This document shows positions 43,703 to 53,734 of a DNA stretch of 64,000 nucleotides, piece after piece; the stretch's first letter is position 1, and every line of letters starts with the position of its first letter. The stretch comes from DASQDN01 sp963833675 (GTDB taxonomy: Bacteria; Acidobacteriota; Terriglobia; Bryobacterales; Bryobacteraceae). Where the stretch lies: positions 62,001 to 126,000 of the forward strand of contig CAWHYW010000034.1 in assembly GCA_963833675.1 (NCBI GenBank). The letters run 5' to 3'. The notes under the pieces are model-generated. The model saw only the letters and a list, made by a program, of their open reading frames with translations. It ran no database searches and was not told the DNA's origin. A program made the position numbers and the translations under genes.

Positions 43703-44818
43703 TTAACACCGCAGCCGCGCGATCGTGTCTTCATCCAGTTCAATGCCCAGTCCCGGTTCCTGCGGTATGTCCAGGTAACCGTCTTTTGCGCGCAGTTTTT
43801 GTTTCGTCAGAGACTCGCGTAGATTCGTCTCTTCTTCCGTGACGAACTCGCAAATCAGCGCATTCGGAATCGAGTTCAACCAGTGCAGAGCGGCGGTGAC
43901 ATTGATATATGTCGTGAATCCGTGATTGGCAACCGGGAGTCCACGGTCCCATGCAAGGGCGGCGATTTTCATCGCCTCAGTGAATCCTCCGCAGCGCGTG
44001 AGATCCACCTGAACGACGTCTATTCGGCCTCGATCCATCAGATCAATAAAAGATTGCCGGTTGCTCTCTTCCTCGCCGGCCGCGATTCGGATCGGAGTGG
44101 ATTCAGCGAGCTTCCGGTATCCGTCGTAATCGTCGGGCCGCAGAGGCTCCTCAAGCCAAAAAATGTCGTGTTGCGCAAAATCGTTGGCTCGTTGGAGCGC
44201 GGTCTTCGCATCCCATACCAATCCGGCATCAATAAGGAGGTCAGGCTGCGACCCAAGGCCCTTTCTGGCCTCGCGGACAAGAGCCCGATCGGTCTCACGG
44301 TCCACTCCCATAGGGTCCCAGCCGAATTTCACGGCAGTAAATCCCTGGTCCTTGAGCTTGCGCGCAATTTCGCCGGTTGCTTCAGGAGTCGGCCCGAAGA
44401 GCGTGCTCGCATAAGCGCGCATTTTCTGATGGAATCCGCCGCCAAGCAGCTTCCAAACCGGAACTCCAAGCGCCTTGCCTTTGATATCCCACAGCGCCAT
44501 GTCAATGCCGCTAATCGCATGAAATCCGACACCGCGGCGGCCGCCGTAGATGTTGCCGCGGTACATTTTGTGCCAGATTTTCTCAGTCTCAAACGGATCT
44601 TCGCCGATAACGAGACTCGCGAGTCCCGCGGCGGTGGTATGGGAGAAAGGGCCTTCGATAATGCCCTTCGCGCCAAGTGGATTCGAGTCGACTTCACCGA
44701 TACCGGTGATGCCCGCATCCGTCGTAACTTTCACGACTAATGCATCCTGGCCGCTGTCACACTGGGTCTTTACTTCCTTTTGGCGAACGTAGATCGCCTC
44801 AACTCCGGTTATTTTCAT
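43703..44818 (-). CDS. mandelate racemase/muconate lactonizing-type enolase superfamily enzyme
   Basis: About 371 residues starting at ATG 44818 (KITGVEAIYVRQKEV); the longer frame upstream overlaps the divergent transporter start and is unlikely. Family residues: Lys in FTAVKFGWD, metal ligands Asp in LLIDAGLVWD, Glu in WLEEPL and Glu in IAAGEEESN, and the His in VANHGFT. The loss of the first K of the usual KxK leaves the His as main base, as in sugar-acid dehydratases. A substrate such as a hexonate or rhamnonate is likely, matching the neighbouring ACS-type transporter. Confidence 0.88.
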   Translation of the reverse strand: MKITGVEAIYVRQKEVKTQCDSGQDALVVKVTTDAGITGIGEVDSNPLGAKGIIEGPFSHTTAAGLASLVIGEDPFETEKIWHKMYRGNIYGGRRGVGFHAISGIDMALWDIKGKALGVPVWKLLGGGFHQKMRAYASTLFGPTPEATGEIARKLKDQGFTAVKFGWDPMGVDRETDRALVREARKGLGSQPDLLIDAGLVWDAKTALQRANDFAQHDIFWLEEPLRPDDYDGYRKLAESTPIRIAAGEEESNRQSFIDLMDRGRIDVVQVDLTRCGGFTEAMKIAALAWDRGLPVANHGFTTYINVTAALHWLNSIPNALICEFVTEEETNLRESLTKQKLRAKDGYLDIPQEPGLGIELDEDTIARLRC

Positions 44819-44888
44819 GAGCAGGGCGATTATATCGAATCCGACTTCCAAACCTGCGTTCGAGTGATGATAAGGTAGCGGGAGCCTC

Positions 44889-46127
44889 ATGTCTGCACGG
44901 CAATGGATCGTCATTATTCTCCTGGCCTTCTCGGTCTTCATTAACTATTTCGACCGGGGAAACCTGTCTGTAGCGGCTCCGCAACTCACCAGCGAGTTGA
45001 ACCTATCGCCGTCGAACATGGGCATTCTCTTGTCCGCCTTCTTCTGGACGTATGCAATTTGTCAGCTCTTAGGTGGTTGGCTGGTGGACCGCTATGACGT
45101 GCGAATTATCTACGGTCTGGGTTTCGTACTCTGGTCGCTTGCCACAGCCGGCACGGGATTCGTCACGTCGTTCGCCACCCTTCTTGCGTTCCGGCTACTG
45201 CTCGGTATAGGAGAATGCGTTGCTTATCCGGCATATTCGAAAATTTTGGCCGGCAACTTTCCCGAATCTCATCGAGGCATCGCGAATGCACTGATCGATG
45301 CTGGATCTAAAGCGGGTCCAGCCATCGGCACACTCGCCGGAGGGATGATCGTCGCCGAACTCGGTTGGCGAGCCCTGTTCTTTTTTCTTGGTTTCGGCAG
45401 CTTGATATGGGTTCCGTTATGGTTCATCTGGGGTCCTCGCGACCGCGCTCTTGCGGTCTCGGCAAGCTCTAAAGCTCCCGCAATCTCAGAAATCGTGCGT
45501 AGGCGCGACGCATGGGGAACGTTCTTCGGTTTGTTCTGCGGGAATTACGTGTGGTATTTCCTGATCACCTGGCTGCCGCTGTACCTTGTAAAAGCGCGTG
45601 GCTTTTCCCTTGAGAAGATGGCGATTCTCGGCTCGCTTCCTTTCTTTTGCATCGCGCTCGGCACGACATTAGGCGGATATCTTTCGGACCGTATGATTGC
45701 CCGGGGCATGGGTGTTACACAGGTCCGCAAGGGCTTCGTGGTAGCCGGTTTTCTGCTGTCCCTACCTATGGTGCTGGTGGCATTTGTGTCTGACGCACAT
45801 TTCGCCGTCGGACTATTAGTGGTCGCAAGCTTCTGCTTCGGGTTTTACTCCTCGAACCTGTGGGCGATCACGCAAACCCTAGCCGGACCGTCTGCGGCCG
45901 GCAAATGGACCGGACTGCAGAATGGATTCGGGAATCTGGCGGGCGTTGTGGCGCCGACCCTCACAGGATTTATCGTCGAGGCAACCGGCTCATTTCAGCT
46001 CGCTTTCTTGAGCGTAGCTGCGATGCTGATTTGCGGAGCCATCTGTTTCGCGTTCGTGATTGGACCGGTCCGAGAGACAACCTGGTCAACCTCGCCATAT
46101 ACCGTCGCCGTCCGAACTAATACCTAA
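44889..46127 (+). CDS. MFS transporter, anion:cation symporter (ACS) family
   Basis: 412 residues, twelve predicted membrane helices, GGGAG five bases before the ATG. The start resembles ACS sugar-acid carriers: INYFDRGNLSVAAPQLTSEL, then GWLVDRYDVR (loop 2-3 motif), and GIGECVAYPAYSKILAGNFPE. ACS members import hexuronates, galactonate, tartrate or similar organic anions with protons. It is divergent from the enolase-superfamily and creatininase genes by 70 bases, a usual arrangement for one catabolic unit. Confidence 0.9.
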   Translation: MSARQWIVIILLAFSVFINYFDRGNLSVAAPQLTSELNLSPSNMGILLSAFFWTYAICQLLGGWLVDRYDVRIIYGLGFVLWSLATAGTGFVTSFATLLAFRLLLGIGECVAYPAYSKILAGNFPESHRGIANALIDAGSKAGPAIGTLAGGMIVAELGWRALFFFLGFGSLIWVPLWFIWGPRDRALAVSASSKAPAISEIVRRRDAWGTFFGLFCGNYVWYFLITWLPLYLVKARGFSLEKMAILGSLPFFCIALGTTLGGYLSDRMIARGMGVTQVRKGFVVAGFLLSLPMVLVAFVSDAHFAVGLLVVASFCFGFYSSNLWAITQTLAGPSAAGKWTGLQNGFGNLAGVVAPTLTGFIVEATGSFQLAFLSVAAMLICGAICFAFVIGPVRETTWSTSPYTVAVRTNT

Positions 46128-46185
46128 CTGTGTGGCCGAAAACATAAGGCCTTACCTGAGGTATGATTGGCGGACCGGAGTGTGT

Positions 46186-47862
46186 ATGAAGAACGCCGCT
46201 GCTCCAGCCGAGCTGCCTCGTGCTTACCTGTGGAACTTCCCGGGCGCCCCAATTCGCATTCATCTCAGATTGTCCGCGGTCTCCAAAATTCGCGAGTATC
46301 TTCTCAGCGGAGTAGACCAGGACCCGACCCAATGCAAGGAGAGGGGAGGTCTGCTGCTCGGTGCAGTTCGTACCAATAATGTCGACATTACGGATTTCGA
46401 GCCCTTCCGGCCTGACCGGCCAGAGCGTCATTTCGTATTGTCCAGCCCTGAGAAAGAACTGCTCGGGCTGACGCTACAAAACGGCGAGCGAGATTCCTCC
46501 GTCGTCGGTTATTTTCGAAGCGATTTCCGTCGAGGAGTGCAGTTATATGAAGAGGACTTGGCTCTGGCGAGGCAGTTCTTTTCTCAACCCTCGCAGGTAT
46601 TCCTGGTTGTACGCATCGATCAGGAAATGACGCCCGACGCCGGCTTCTTTTTCTGGGATGGAGGACGTATTTTCGGTGAAGCGACATTCATGCAATTTCC
46701 GTTCGATGAACGTTTGCTTCCGTCGCAAGAAGTGGCTCCTCCCGCCGCTGCGCCGCCTGTTGCACAAGTCGTCCAGCCGATAAGCCAGCCGGCCGCGCCG
46801 GCTCAGCCCAAACCGGTCCTTGCGAAATCTCCACGTTCGAAGATGCCGTATTTGATTGCCGGACTTTCGATAGCCCTCCTTGCGGGCGGGTATGCTCTCT
46901 TCCCTTACCTTCTTCCTTATCTTCCAAAGAGAGTAGAGGAGCCGAAGCAACCTGAACCGGCCGCGCGACAATCCGTGTCCTCACCGACACTGCTTTCTGT
47001 TTCTCAGTTGGATAAGAACGTCGAAGTCACCTGGGACTCGCAATTGCCCGGTTTTGGCGATGCGAGGATCGGAGTATTGACGATCAAGGATGGCGATTGG
47101 CAGGTAGAGCTGCCTCTCACGAAAGTTCAGCTTCAAATGAACAAGCTGATCTATCCGCCAAAAACGGATCAGTTGGAAATCACCTTGGAAGTCTTTTCGT
47201 CTACCGGGAAATCGACCAAGGAAGCCACGATGTTCCTGCGACAGCCAACGGTTCGGTGGAGATCGGTCGCGTTCACTCCGCCCACAGTAGCCAAACCGAA
47301 TCCCGGCGGACTTGCAGCGGCTCTCAAATCCGCAAGCGAACAGGGAATCCCGGAAGATAGCGCTGCTCCCGTGCGAACATTCCAGGCGCGACTTGTACCG
47401 CGGCCAAAAGCTGCAGAACCCACCGTCGTGACTGAAGCTCCTCCCACTGCGCAGATTCCGTTAAATGGGGCAGGACTAAAGGCGCCCGAGTTTCTCCAGC
47501 CTTCGCTCCAGCAGCCGCCACCGAAGTTCGAGGCGCCTCCCGCAAATACTCCGCCTCCGGCAAAGGTCGTCATTGCCGTCCAGCCACCCAGGCCGACACA
47601 GCAAGTGAAGCCAATCGTCCCGCAGAACGCGATCGCGATGCTGAAACGGACGGTCGATGTCCAGGTTCGGGTGTATGTGAACCAAACCGGTAAGGTCGTC
47701 AGCGCCGAACCGGTGGGATCGGCGGCAGGACTCTATCAATACCTTACGGCTGCTGCCCTACAAGCAGCTCGAAACTGGAAATTTCAGCCTGCGCAGCGGG
47801 GAACTACGCCGGTCGCAAGTGACATAGTTCTACATTTCCTCTTCGAGCCATCGGCGAGATGA
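46186..47862 (+). CDS. JAB-like domain / membrane anchor / TonB-like C-terminal fusion protein
   Basis: 558 residues from ATG 46186 with CGGAG six bases upstream (the longer frame overlaps the MFS gene). Residues ~15-180 look like a JAB/Mov34 fold: IRIHLRLSAVSKIREYLL, ERGGLLLGAV, SVVGYFRSDFRRGVQLYEED, but the metal-binding HxH is absent (RSDFR in its place), so peptidase activity is unlikely. A Pro/Ala linker, a membrane helix (MPYLIAGLSIALLAGGYALF, about 222-245), an Ig-like domain (VEVTWDSQLPGF) and a second Pro-rich linker follow. The end is a TonB-type domain (DVQVRVYVNQTGKVVSAEP, ALQAARNWKFQPA). It faces the efflux operon tail to tail. Confidence 0.65.
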   Translation: MKNAAAPAELPRAYLWNFPGAPIRIHLRLSAVSKIREYLLSGVDQDPTQCKERGGLLLGAVRTNNVDITDFEPFRPDRPERHFVLSSPEKELLGLTLQNGERDSSVVGYFRSDFRRGVQLYEEDLALARQFFSQPSQVFLVVRIDQEMTPDAGFFFWDGGRIFGEATFMQFPFDERLLPSQEVAPPAAAPPVAQVVQPISQPAAPAQPKPVLAKSPRSKMPYLIAGLSIALLAGGYALFPYLLPYLPKRVEEPKQPEPAARQSVSSPTLLSVSQLDKNVEVTWDSQLPGFGDARIGVLTIKDGDWQVELPLTKVQLQMNKLIYPPKTDQLEITLEVFSSTGKSTKEATMFLRQPTVRWRSVAFTPPTVAKPNPGGLAAALKSASEQGIPEDSAAPVRTFQARLVPRPKAAEPTVVTEAPPTAQIPLNGAGLKAPEFLQPSLQQPPPKFEAPPANTPPPAKVVIAVQPPRPTQQVKPIVPQNAIAMLKRTVDVQVRVYVNQTGKVVSAEPVGSAAGLYQYLTAAALQAARNWKFQPAQRGTTPVASDIVLHFLFEPSAR

Positions 47863-47874
47863 GACGCGTGAAGT

Positions 47875-49278
47875 CTACGACCAACCGCCGCCAAGCGCGC
47901 GATAAAGTTGCACGACGGCAAGCCGCTCCTGCAGTCGTAGACGAGCGAGATTCAACTCGCCCGCAAACAAGTTGCGCTGCGAATCGAGGACTTGGAGATA
48001 GCTGTCCAATCCGCCTTTGTAGCGCAGGGTAGATAAACGAACGGTGTCGTCTAGCGTGCGAACCAATCGCTCTTGCTGATCCCGCTCATTCCGTGTGCGC
48101 GTGTAGCTCGCCAATGCATCCGAAACTTCTCGCAGGGCATTATAGATGGTCTGCTGGTATCTCAAGACCATTTCTCTCTGCTGCGCCTCGGTTAGCCTTA
48201 CCTGGTTACGAATTTGTCCGGCGTGAAAAATCGGAAGGAGCATCGATGGGGCCACGGTATACACGCGGCCCGGCGCCGCGGCAATTTCGGTCAACGCCCG
48301 GCTTTGTGCTCCGGCGAAAGCCGTCAACGAGAGCTGTGGAAAGTACAACGCCCGCGCTGCGCCTATACGGGCGTTCGCGGCAATCAGAGTCTGCTCCGCC
48401 GAGCGGATATCGGGCCTCCGTTCAAGCAAGGTCGAAGGTAGACCTGCCGGCACGACCGGTGGAACGGGAATCTCGTCGAGTTTCACTCCTCTCGGTTGAT
48501 CGGATGGAGGATTACCGAGAAGCAAGCTCAACAAATTCTCGGACTGTGTAATCCCCCGCTCTACCGCCTCGATTTGCGCAGTCGCGGAATACTGCAATTG
48601 CTCGGCTTGCCGGACATCGAGTCCTGATGCCGCGCCCTGCTCTCGCCGAAGCTGAACCAGCCTGAGACTGTCGGCAGCAATGTCTCTCGTTTTGCGGCTG
48701 ACGTCCAACTCCAACTCGAGCTCCAGCATTTGAAAATATGTGGTCGTGACATCTGCGATCAGCGATACGATGACCGCGCGACGGCCTTCTTCGCTGGCGA
48801 GGTATTCCGCCCTCGCTGCTTCCGTCAGGCGGCGAAGCCGACCCCATAGGTCGAGTTCCCATGACAGAGAGGCGCCGGCCTGCGTATAGCTCGCGCTCAG
48901 GTTTGTGCCGGCAGGTACAAATCGAAAGCTGCCGATCGAGGACTGCTTCTGTGCATTGAATTGCCCTTGCACATCGACGAACGGGAACTGCTCCGCCCGA
49001 GTAATCCCGAGTTGTGCTCGAGCCTCCTGCACGCGCTCAGCCGCAATCCGCAAGTCGAAATTACGTTCTAAAGCCGCCTCGATCAGCTTAGTCAGCGGCT
49101 CGCTCTTAAACAACTCAGGCCACTGCGTATCCGCCAGCGATGCAGCCGCGCTAGGATTCGGGGTTTCCCCGCCCCTGAACTCGCCTGGTATCTGGACTTG
49201 GGGCCGTTTGTAGTTCGGCCCAACCGTGCAGCCCACTAAAGAGAAAAATAAGGGAATTGTGAAGTACAGCTTGTTCAT
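47875..49278 (-). CDS. outer-membrane channel lipoprotein of RND efflux system (OprM/NodT family)
   Basis: 467 residues from ATG 49278, which overlaps the RND stop as ATGA. Lipobox LFFSLVGC, then the signature TVGPNYKRP, SWELDLWGRLRR and LLERRPDIRSAEQ. Two repeats of the outer-membrane efflux fold form, as a trimer, the channel through the outer membrane. Last gene of the efflux operon. The upstream codons in frame (from 49335) lie in the RND gene and are not part of it. Confidence 0.93.
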   Translation of the reverse strand: MNKLYFTIPLFFSLVGCTVGPNYKRPQVQIPGEFRGGETPNPSAAASLADTQWPELFKSEPLTKLIEAALERNFDLRIAAERVQEARAQLGITRAEQFPFVDVQGQFNAQKQSSIGSFRFVPAGTNLSASYTQAGASLSWELDLWGRLRRLTEAARAEYLASEEGRRAVIVSLIADVTTTYFQMLELELELDVSRKTRDIAADSLRLVQLRREQGAASGLDVRQAEQLQYSATAQIEAVERGITQSENLLSLLLGNPPSDQPRGVKLDEIPVPPVVPAGLPSTLLERRPDIRSAEQTLIAANARIGAARALYFPQLSLTAFAGAQSRALTEIAAAPGRVYTVAPSMLLPIFHAGQIRNQVRLTEAQQREMVLRYQQTIYNALREVSDALASYTRTRNERDQQERLVRTLDDTVRLSTLRYKGGLDSYLQVLDSQRNLFAGELNLARLRLQERLAVVQLYRALGGGWS

Positions 49279-52200
49279 TTGGCAAGCTCCGGCAAGGGTT
49301 GCCGTGCCATTTTCGTCTTGCGTCTCTCCGTCCATTCCTGGACGAGCACATACAGCACCGGCACAATGAAAATCGTCAGCATAGTCGCCGCAATCATGCC
49401 GCTGAAAACGGCCGTTCCGAGAGAACGTCGCGCCGCTGAACTGGCGCCCGTCGAAATGACAAGCGGCAGGACGCCCAAGATAAAGGCGAATGACGTCATA
49501 AGTATGGGTCGAAGACGGAGACGCGCCGCTTCCGTTGCCGCGTGGCGCACGGAATCACCGTGCTCGCGTCGCTCCTTGGCAAATTCGACGATCAGAATTG
49601 CGTTCTTCGCTGCAAGACCGATCAAGGTGACGATGCCGATTTGCGTGTAAATGTCATAAGCGTAGGAGCGCAGGTAAATACCGAGGAGCGCCCCGAAGAT
49701 GCCCAATGGCAAAGCAAACAAGACAGCCAGAGGGATAGACCAGCTTTCGTACAGGGCTGAAAGCAACAAGAACACGAGCACAGCGGCGAAGCCGAAGATG
49801 GCTCCTTCATTTCCTTGGGCCTGTTTCTCCTGATAGGTCGTTCCTGTCCACTCGTAGCCGAAACCCGGAGGCAATACGGAGTTCGCGGCCTCCTGCATCG
49901 CTTCCGAGGCCTCGCCCGAGGAGTATCCGGGCGCAGGCCCGCCCAAGATTTGAATAGCGCGGAAGCGATTGTATCGATACACTACATCGGGACCACTGCT
50001 CGGCTCGACCGTAGCAAACGTCGAAAGTGGTACCATTTCGCCCCCGGAATTCCGCACGAAGAATCGCGAGATATCGGAAGGCTGGCTCCGGAATTCAGGT
50101 AACGCCTGAACCAACACCTGCCACACGCGGCCAAACTGGTTGAAGTCGTTGACGTACAACCCTCCCAAAAAAGTCTGGAGCGTGTTGTAGGCATCGGTTA
50201 GCGGAACTCCGAGCGTTTGAATCTTGTCCGTGTCCATCTTTACGGAGTACGTGGGGACATTCGGACGAAATGTACTGATCACGTTCGCCAGTTCCGGGCG
50301 CCTGCGCGCCGCTGCGACAAGAGCGTCCGCCGCTGCCGCGAGCGAACGAATATCGCCACCCGCTCGGTCCTCCAGCATGAATTGGAAGCCGCCAGTGGGG
50401 CTCAATCCCAGAATCGGCGGAAGGCCAAAGGCAAACGTGAAAGCTTCCGGGACACTTGCGAAACCAGCCTGGGATTTGGCGAGAATCGACTCGAGTTGCA
50501 GGTCTTGGCTTTTCCGTTCATCCCAAGGTGTCAGGGTACATATGACTGTCGCGACATTCGAATTTGAGGTACCGGTTGCGATATCGAGACCGCCGAGAAC
50601 GAAATACTTGTCTACGCCCGGTACTTTGCTTAGAACAGCCTCGATTTTCCTGACTGCGGCATCAGTGCGTGATGTGGACGCGCTATCAGGCAGTCGAACA
50701 GACACGAAGAATGCGCCTTGATCCTCGTTCGGGAGGAAACCAGTGGGCAATGTGTGAAAAAGCCATCCGGAACCCAAAACGAATGCCAGAAGTCCCAGCA
50801 GCGCCAGCGACGATCGCCGGATAAGGAATCCGACTCCCGAGAGATAACGATTGTTCGACCAGTCGAACGCACGATTAAAAAAATCGAATGGACGCATGAG
50901 CAGGTTTGGCTTACCGTGCTTGCGAAGCAGAAGCGAGGACAGCGCAGGGCTGAGGGAAAGCGCGCTGAACGCGGAGATCAGAACCGAAACCGCGATCGTA
51001 AGCGCAAATTGCCTGTAAATCTGTCCGCTGATACCGCCGATGAAGGCTACCGGAATGAACACAGAGGCCAGAATGAATGCGATCGCGACAACCGGCCCCG
51101 ACACTTCCTGCATGGCTTGAATCGTCGCGTCGCGAGGAGATTTGCCTTCGTCGATATGTCGCTGTACAGCTTCCACGACAACGATGGCGTCGTCCACCAC
51201 AATGCCTATCGCAAGCACCAAACCGAACATGCTCGTGATGTTGATGGAGAAACCGAGCAGCGGGAAAAACGCGAAAGTTCCGACGATGGCGACCGGAACG
51301 GTCAAAAGCGGAATGAGCGTTGCGCGCCAGTTCTGAAGGAAGACAAAGACAACAAGAATAACCAGCAACACCGCTTCAAGAAGCGTGCGAACGACGTCCT
51401 CGATTGCCGCCCGAACGAACATCGTGGAGTTATATGGAATGACGTAGTCGATTCCCGCCGGAAAGCTGCGCTTCGCTTCGCGCATGAACTGCTCGACTTC
51501 TTTTGCAGTCTCAACAGCGTTGGCGCCCGGCGCGAGGTATATGATGACGTTGCCAGACGGCCGGCCATTCAACCGGCTGAAGCCGCTGTAAGTCTGCGCG
51601 CCAAGCTCAACCTTCCCGACATCGCCGATGCGAAGCAGCGAGGCGTCTGGCTGCGCGCGAAGAACGATGTTCTCAAACTCAGAGGGATTCGTCAGACGTC
51701 CCGGAGCGTTCACTGCGTACTGGAAGTCGGTGCCTTTAGGCGAAGGAGCCTGACCTAGGGCTCCCGCCGGATTTTGCCGGTTCTGAGCCTGAATGGCGTT
51801 GCTGATATCGGTAGCGTTCAGCCCCAGCGTGCTCATCCGGTCGGGGTTGATCCAGATGCGCATCGAATAAAGCTGCTGTGAGGAGAGACGTGATTCGCCT
51901 ACGCCATGCAAGCTGCCAAGTTGGTTCACCAGGTTTATCTGCGCGTAGTTCGTAAGGAACAACGAGTCGTATCGCTCGTCGTTCGAGATCATCGCCACCG
52001 CCATCAAAAATGCGCTCGATACTTTCTTCACCGTGACGCCCTGTCGCTGCACCTCGACCGGAAGGCGCGGCAGCGCAACATTCACACGATTCTGCGTTTG
52101 AACAGTAGCGATGTCCGGATCGGTACCTAGAGCGAACGTTACGTTGATGGTGAGTTGACCGTTGTTGGCGGCAGTTGCCTGATAGTAGAGCATCCCATCC

Positions 52201-52415
52201 AGACCGACCAGTTGTTCTTCGATAGGTTGCGAAACCGTCTTTTCCAGATCCTGAGCGTTGCCTCCGAGGTACGTCGCGGTCACCTGGACTTGCGGCGGCA
52301 CAACCTGGGGGTAGCTGGCGATGGGCAAACTCGGGATCGCAACTGCGCCCAGGATGACGATCACGATGGCCACGACCATCGCAAATATGGGGCGATCGAT
52401 AAAAAATCTTGCCAT
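49275..52415 (-). CDS. RND multidrug efflux pump, HAE1 (AcrB-like) family
   Basis: 1046 residues, the usual length for AcrB/MexB. It has twelve helices and two large periplasmic loops; proton-relay aspartates lie in helix 4 (GIVVDDAIVVVEAV), and family blocks include FFIDRPIFAMV, GLDGMLYYQ, DRMSTLGLNATDI, LTKNAILIV-like GLAAKNAILIVEFA and PILMTSFAFILGVLPL. It takes lipophilic drugs, dyes or bile-like compounds from the periplasm and membrane. It follows the adaptor gene by 14 bases and overlaps the channel gene by four. Confidence 0.96.
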   Translation of the reverse strand: MARFFIDRPIFAMVVAIVIVILGAVAIPSLPIASYPQVVPPQVQVTATYLGGNAQDLEKTVSQPIEEQLVGLDGMLYYQATAANNGQLTINVTFALGTDPDIATVQTQNRVNVALPRLPVEVQRQGVTVKKVSSAFLMAVAMISNDERYDSLFLTNYAQINLVNQLGSLHGVGESRLSSQQLYSMRIWINPDRMSTLGLNATDISNAIQAQNRQNPAGALGQAPSPKGTDFQYAVNAPGRLTNPSEFENIVLRAQPDASLLRIGDVGKVELGAQTYSGFSRLNGRPSGNVIIYLAPGANAVETAKEVEQFMREAKRSFPAGIDYVIPYNSTMFVRAAIEDVVRTLLEAVLLVILVVFVFLQNWRATLIPLLTVPVAIVGTFAFFPLLGFSINITSMFGLVLAIGIVVDDAIVVVEAVQRHIDEGKSPRDATIQAMQEVSGPVVAIAFILASVFIPVAFIGGISGQIYRQFALTIAVSVLISAFSALSLSPALSSLLLRKHGKPNLLMRPFDFFNRAFDWSNNRYLSGVGFLIRRSSLALLGLLAFVLGSGWLFHTLPTGFLPNEDQGAFFVSVRLPDSASTSRTDAAVRKIEAVLSKVPGVDKYFVLGGLDIATGTSNSNVATVICTLTPWDERKSQDLQLESILAKSQAGFASVPEAFTFAFGLPPILGLSPTGGFQFMLEDRAGGDIRSLAAAADALVAAARRRPELANVISTFRPNVPTYSVKMDTDKIQTLGVPLTDAYNTLQTFLGGLYVNDFNQFGRVWQVLVQALPEFRSQPSDISRFFVRNSGGEMVPLSTFATVEPSSGPDVVYRYNRFRAIQILGGPAPGYSSGEASEAMQEAANSVLPPGFGYEWTGTTYQEKQAQGNEGAIFGFAAVLVFLLLSALYESWSIPLAVLFALPLGIFGALLGIYLRSYAYDIYTQIGIVTLIGLAAKNAILIVEFAKERREHGDSVRHAATEAARLRLRPILMTSFAFILGVLPLVISTGASSAARRSLGTAVFSGMIAATMLTIFIVPVLYVLVQEWTERRKTKMARQPLPELAK

Positions 52416-52429
52416 GGATTTGTGTGTTT

Positions 52430-53722
52430 TTACTTTTGCGCGGTGTAAGGTACGGGGTTAACAACAGCGCCGGGCCTGACCGAGAGCAGGCCTTCCACAA
52501 TAACTTTTTCGCCTGGTTTCAGACCCTGCTCTACGATCCAGTCATCTCCTACCCGTGGGCCGGTCTTGATCGGTCTTGCCTGGACCTTATTTCCCTCGCC
52601 GACTACGTACACCGCTTGAATACTTTGATTTTGTTGAACCGCGCGTTGAGGAACCAGGATCGCATTCGCTCGCTGCTGCGAAACGAACCGAACACGTCCA
52701 AACTGTCCAGGTAAAAGCGCCTCTTCCGGGTTGGGGAACCGCGCTTGCACTTCCAGAGTTCCGGTCTTCGAATCCACCTGGTTCAAAGCATTTTCAATAT
52801 GGCCTGCGTGTGGGAACACGCTGTTATCGGCAAGTATGAGTTGAAGCGGCACGGTCGGCGGCTTGTCCGACTTGCCTCCCGATTTTAGAAAATCGAGATA
52901 TTGCGATTCACTGATTTTGAATCGCACCCATATCGGGTTCAAAGGAGCGATCGTGGTGAGCGGCTGGCTTGAATTGGCATTCACGAGTCCACCAACGGGA
53001 ACCAGCGTGTCACCGATCAGCCCGCTGACAGGCGCTGCGATCGTTCCATATTGAAGATTGAGTTTGGCGGTTTGCAGTGCTCCGATCTGAGCCTGTACCT
53101 TACCCTCAGAACTTTGGACCTGAGTCTGTGTATTCACCATCACTTGCTTCAGGTTCGCTTCGCTGGCCCGGACGCTTGCTTCCGCGGCACGAAGCGCGGC
53201 CACCGACGCCTCGAGTTCCTGACGCGCTGCCGCATCCTGTTCGACCAGAGGCTTGAATCGCTCATAATCCTGCTGCGCCTTTATGAGGTTGGCTTTGGAG
53301 GTCGCGAGATTCGCTTCGGCCTGCAAAACGGAGGTTTGCTCCCGCGCAAAAGTGAGGTCCGCCTCAGCTTGCCGCAGCGTTCCCTGCGCCTGTTGTACAT
53401 GAGCCTTGTAGGGTCTCAGGTCGAGGACGTAAAGAGGTTGGCCGGCTTTCACCTTCTGACCTGGGCGAAATAGCCACTTCTCGATATATCCGTCGACCCG
53501 ACCTCGAACTTCAACGAGACTTCGCGCGTAGGTCTGTCCGGGATATTCAGAATAAATTGGCGTCTCGTGCTGTACTACCTCAGTGACCTCGACCTTCGGA
53601 GCCGGCGCACCTTGCGTTTTGGATTGCGCCTGAGAACGACAACCCGACACAATGAGAGATCCGAGAACAAGGAAAACAGAAAATCCTAGATACGTTCGCT
53701 TCGAGAGATCTTGAGGCAGCAT
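52430..53722 (-). CDS. RND periplasmic adaptor (AcrA-like) lipoprotein
   Basis: 430 residues: lipobox (LGSLIVSGC), lipoyl-like half motifs (VRGRVDGYIEKWLFRPGQKVKAGQPLYVLD; GTIAAPVSGLIGDTLVPVGGLV), a long alpha hairpin of coiled coil (residues ~100-190) and a C-terminal barrel (RAVQQNQSIQAVYVV). It bridges the pump and the outer-membrane channel. First gene of the operon, starting 13 bases after a palindromic operator and divergent from tetR. Confidence 0.93.
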   Translation of the reverse strand: MLPQDLSKRTYLGFSVFLVLGSLIVSGCRSQAQSKTQGAPAPKVEVTEVVQHETPIYSEYPGQTYARSLVEVRGRVDGYIEKWLFRPGQKVKAGQPLYVLDLRPYKAHVQQAQGTLRQAEADLTFAREQTSVLQAEANLATSKANLIKAQQDYERFKPLVEQDAAARQELEASVAALRAAEASVRASEANLKQVMVNTQTQVQSSEGKVQAQIGALQTAKLNLQYGTIAAPVSGLIGDTLVPVGGLVNANSSQPLTTIAPLNPIWVRFKISESQYLDFLKSGGKSDKPPTVPLQLILADNSVFPHAGHIENALNQVDSKTGTLEVQARFPNPEEALLPGQFGRVRFVSQQRANAILVPQRAVQQNQSIQAVYVVGEGNKVQARPIKTGPRVGDDWIVEQGLKPGEKVIVEGLLSVRPGAVVNPVPYTAQK

Positions 53723-53734
53723 GAGATTGGTTGT

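Noticed and set aside
43883..44740. 285-residue plus-strand open frame
   Set aside because: Antisense to the enolase-superfamily gene, no motif, no ribosome site.
50718..51758. 346-residue open frame on the plus strand
   Set aside because: It is fully antisense to the RND pump gene, has extreme Arg/Asp/Glu content and no domain; a mirror of codon bias.
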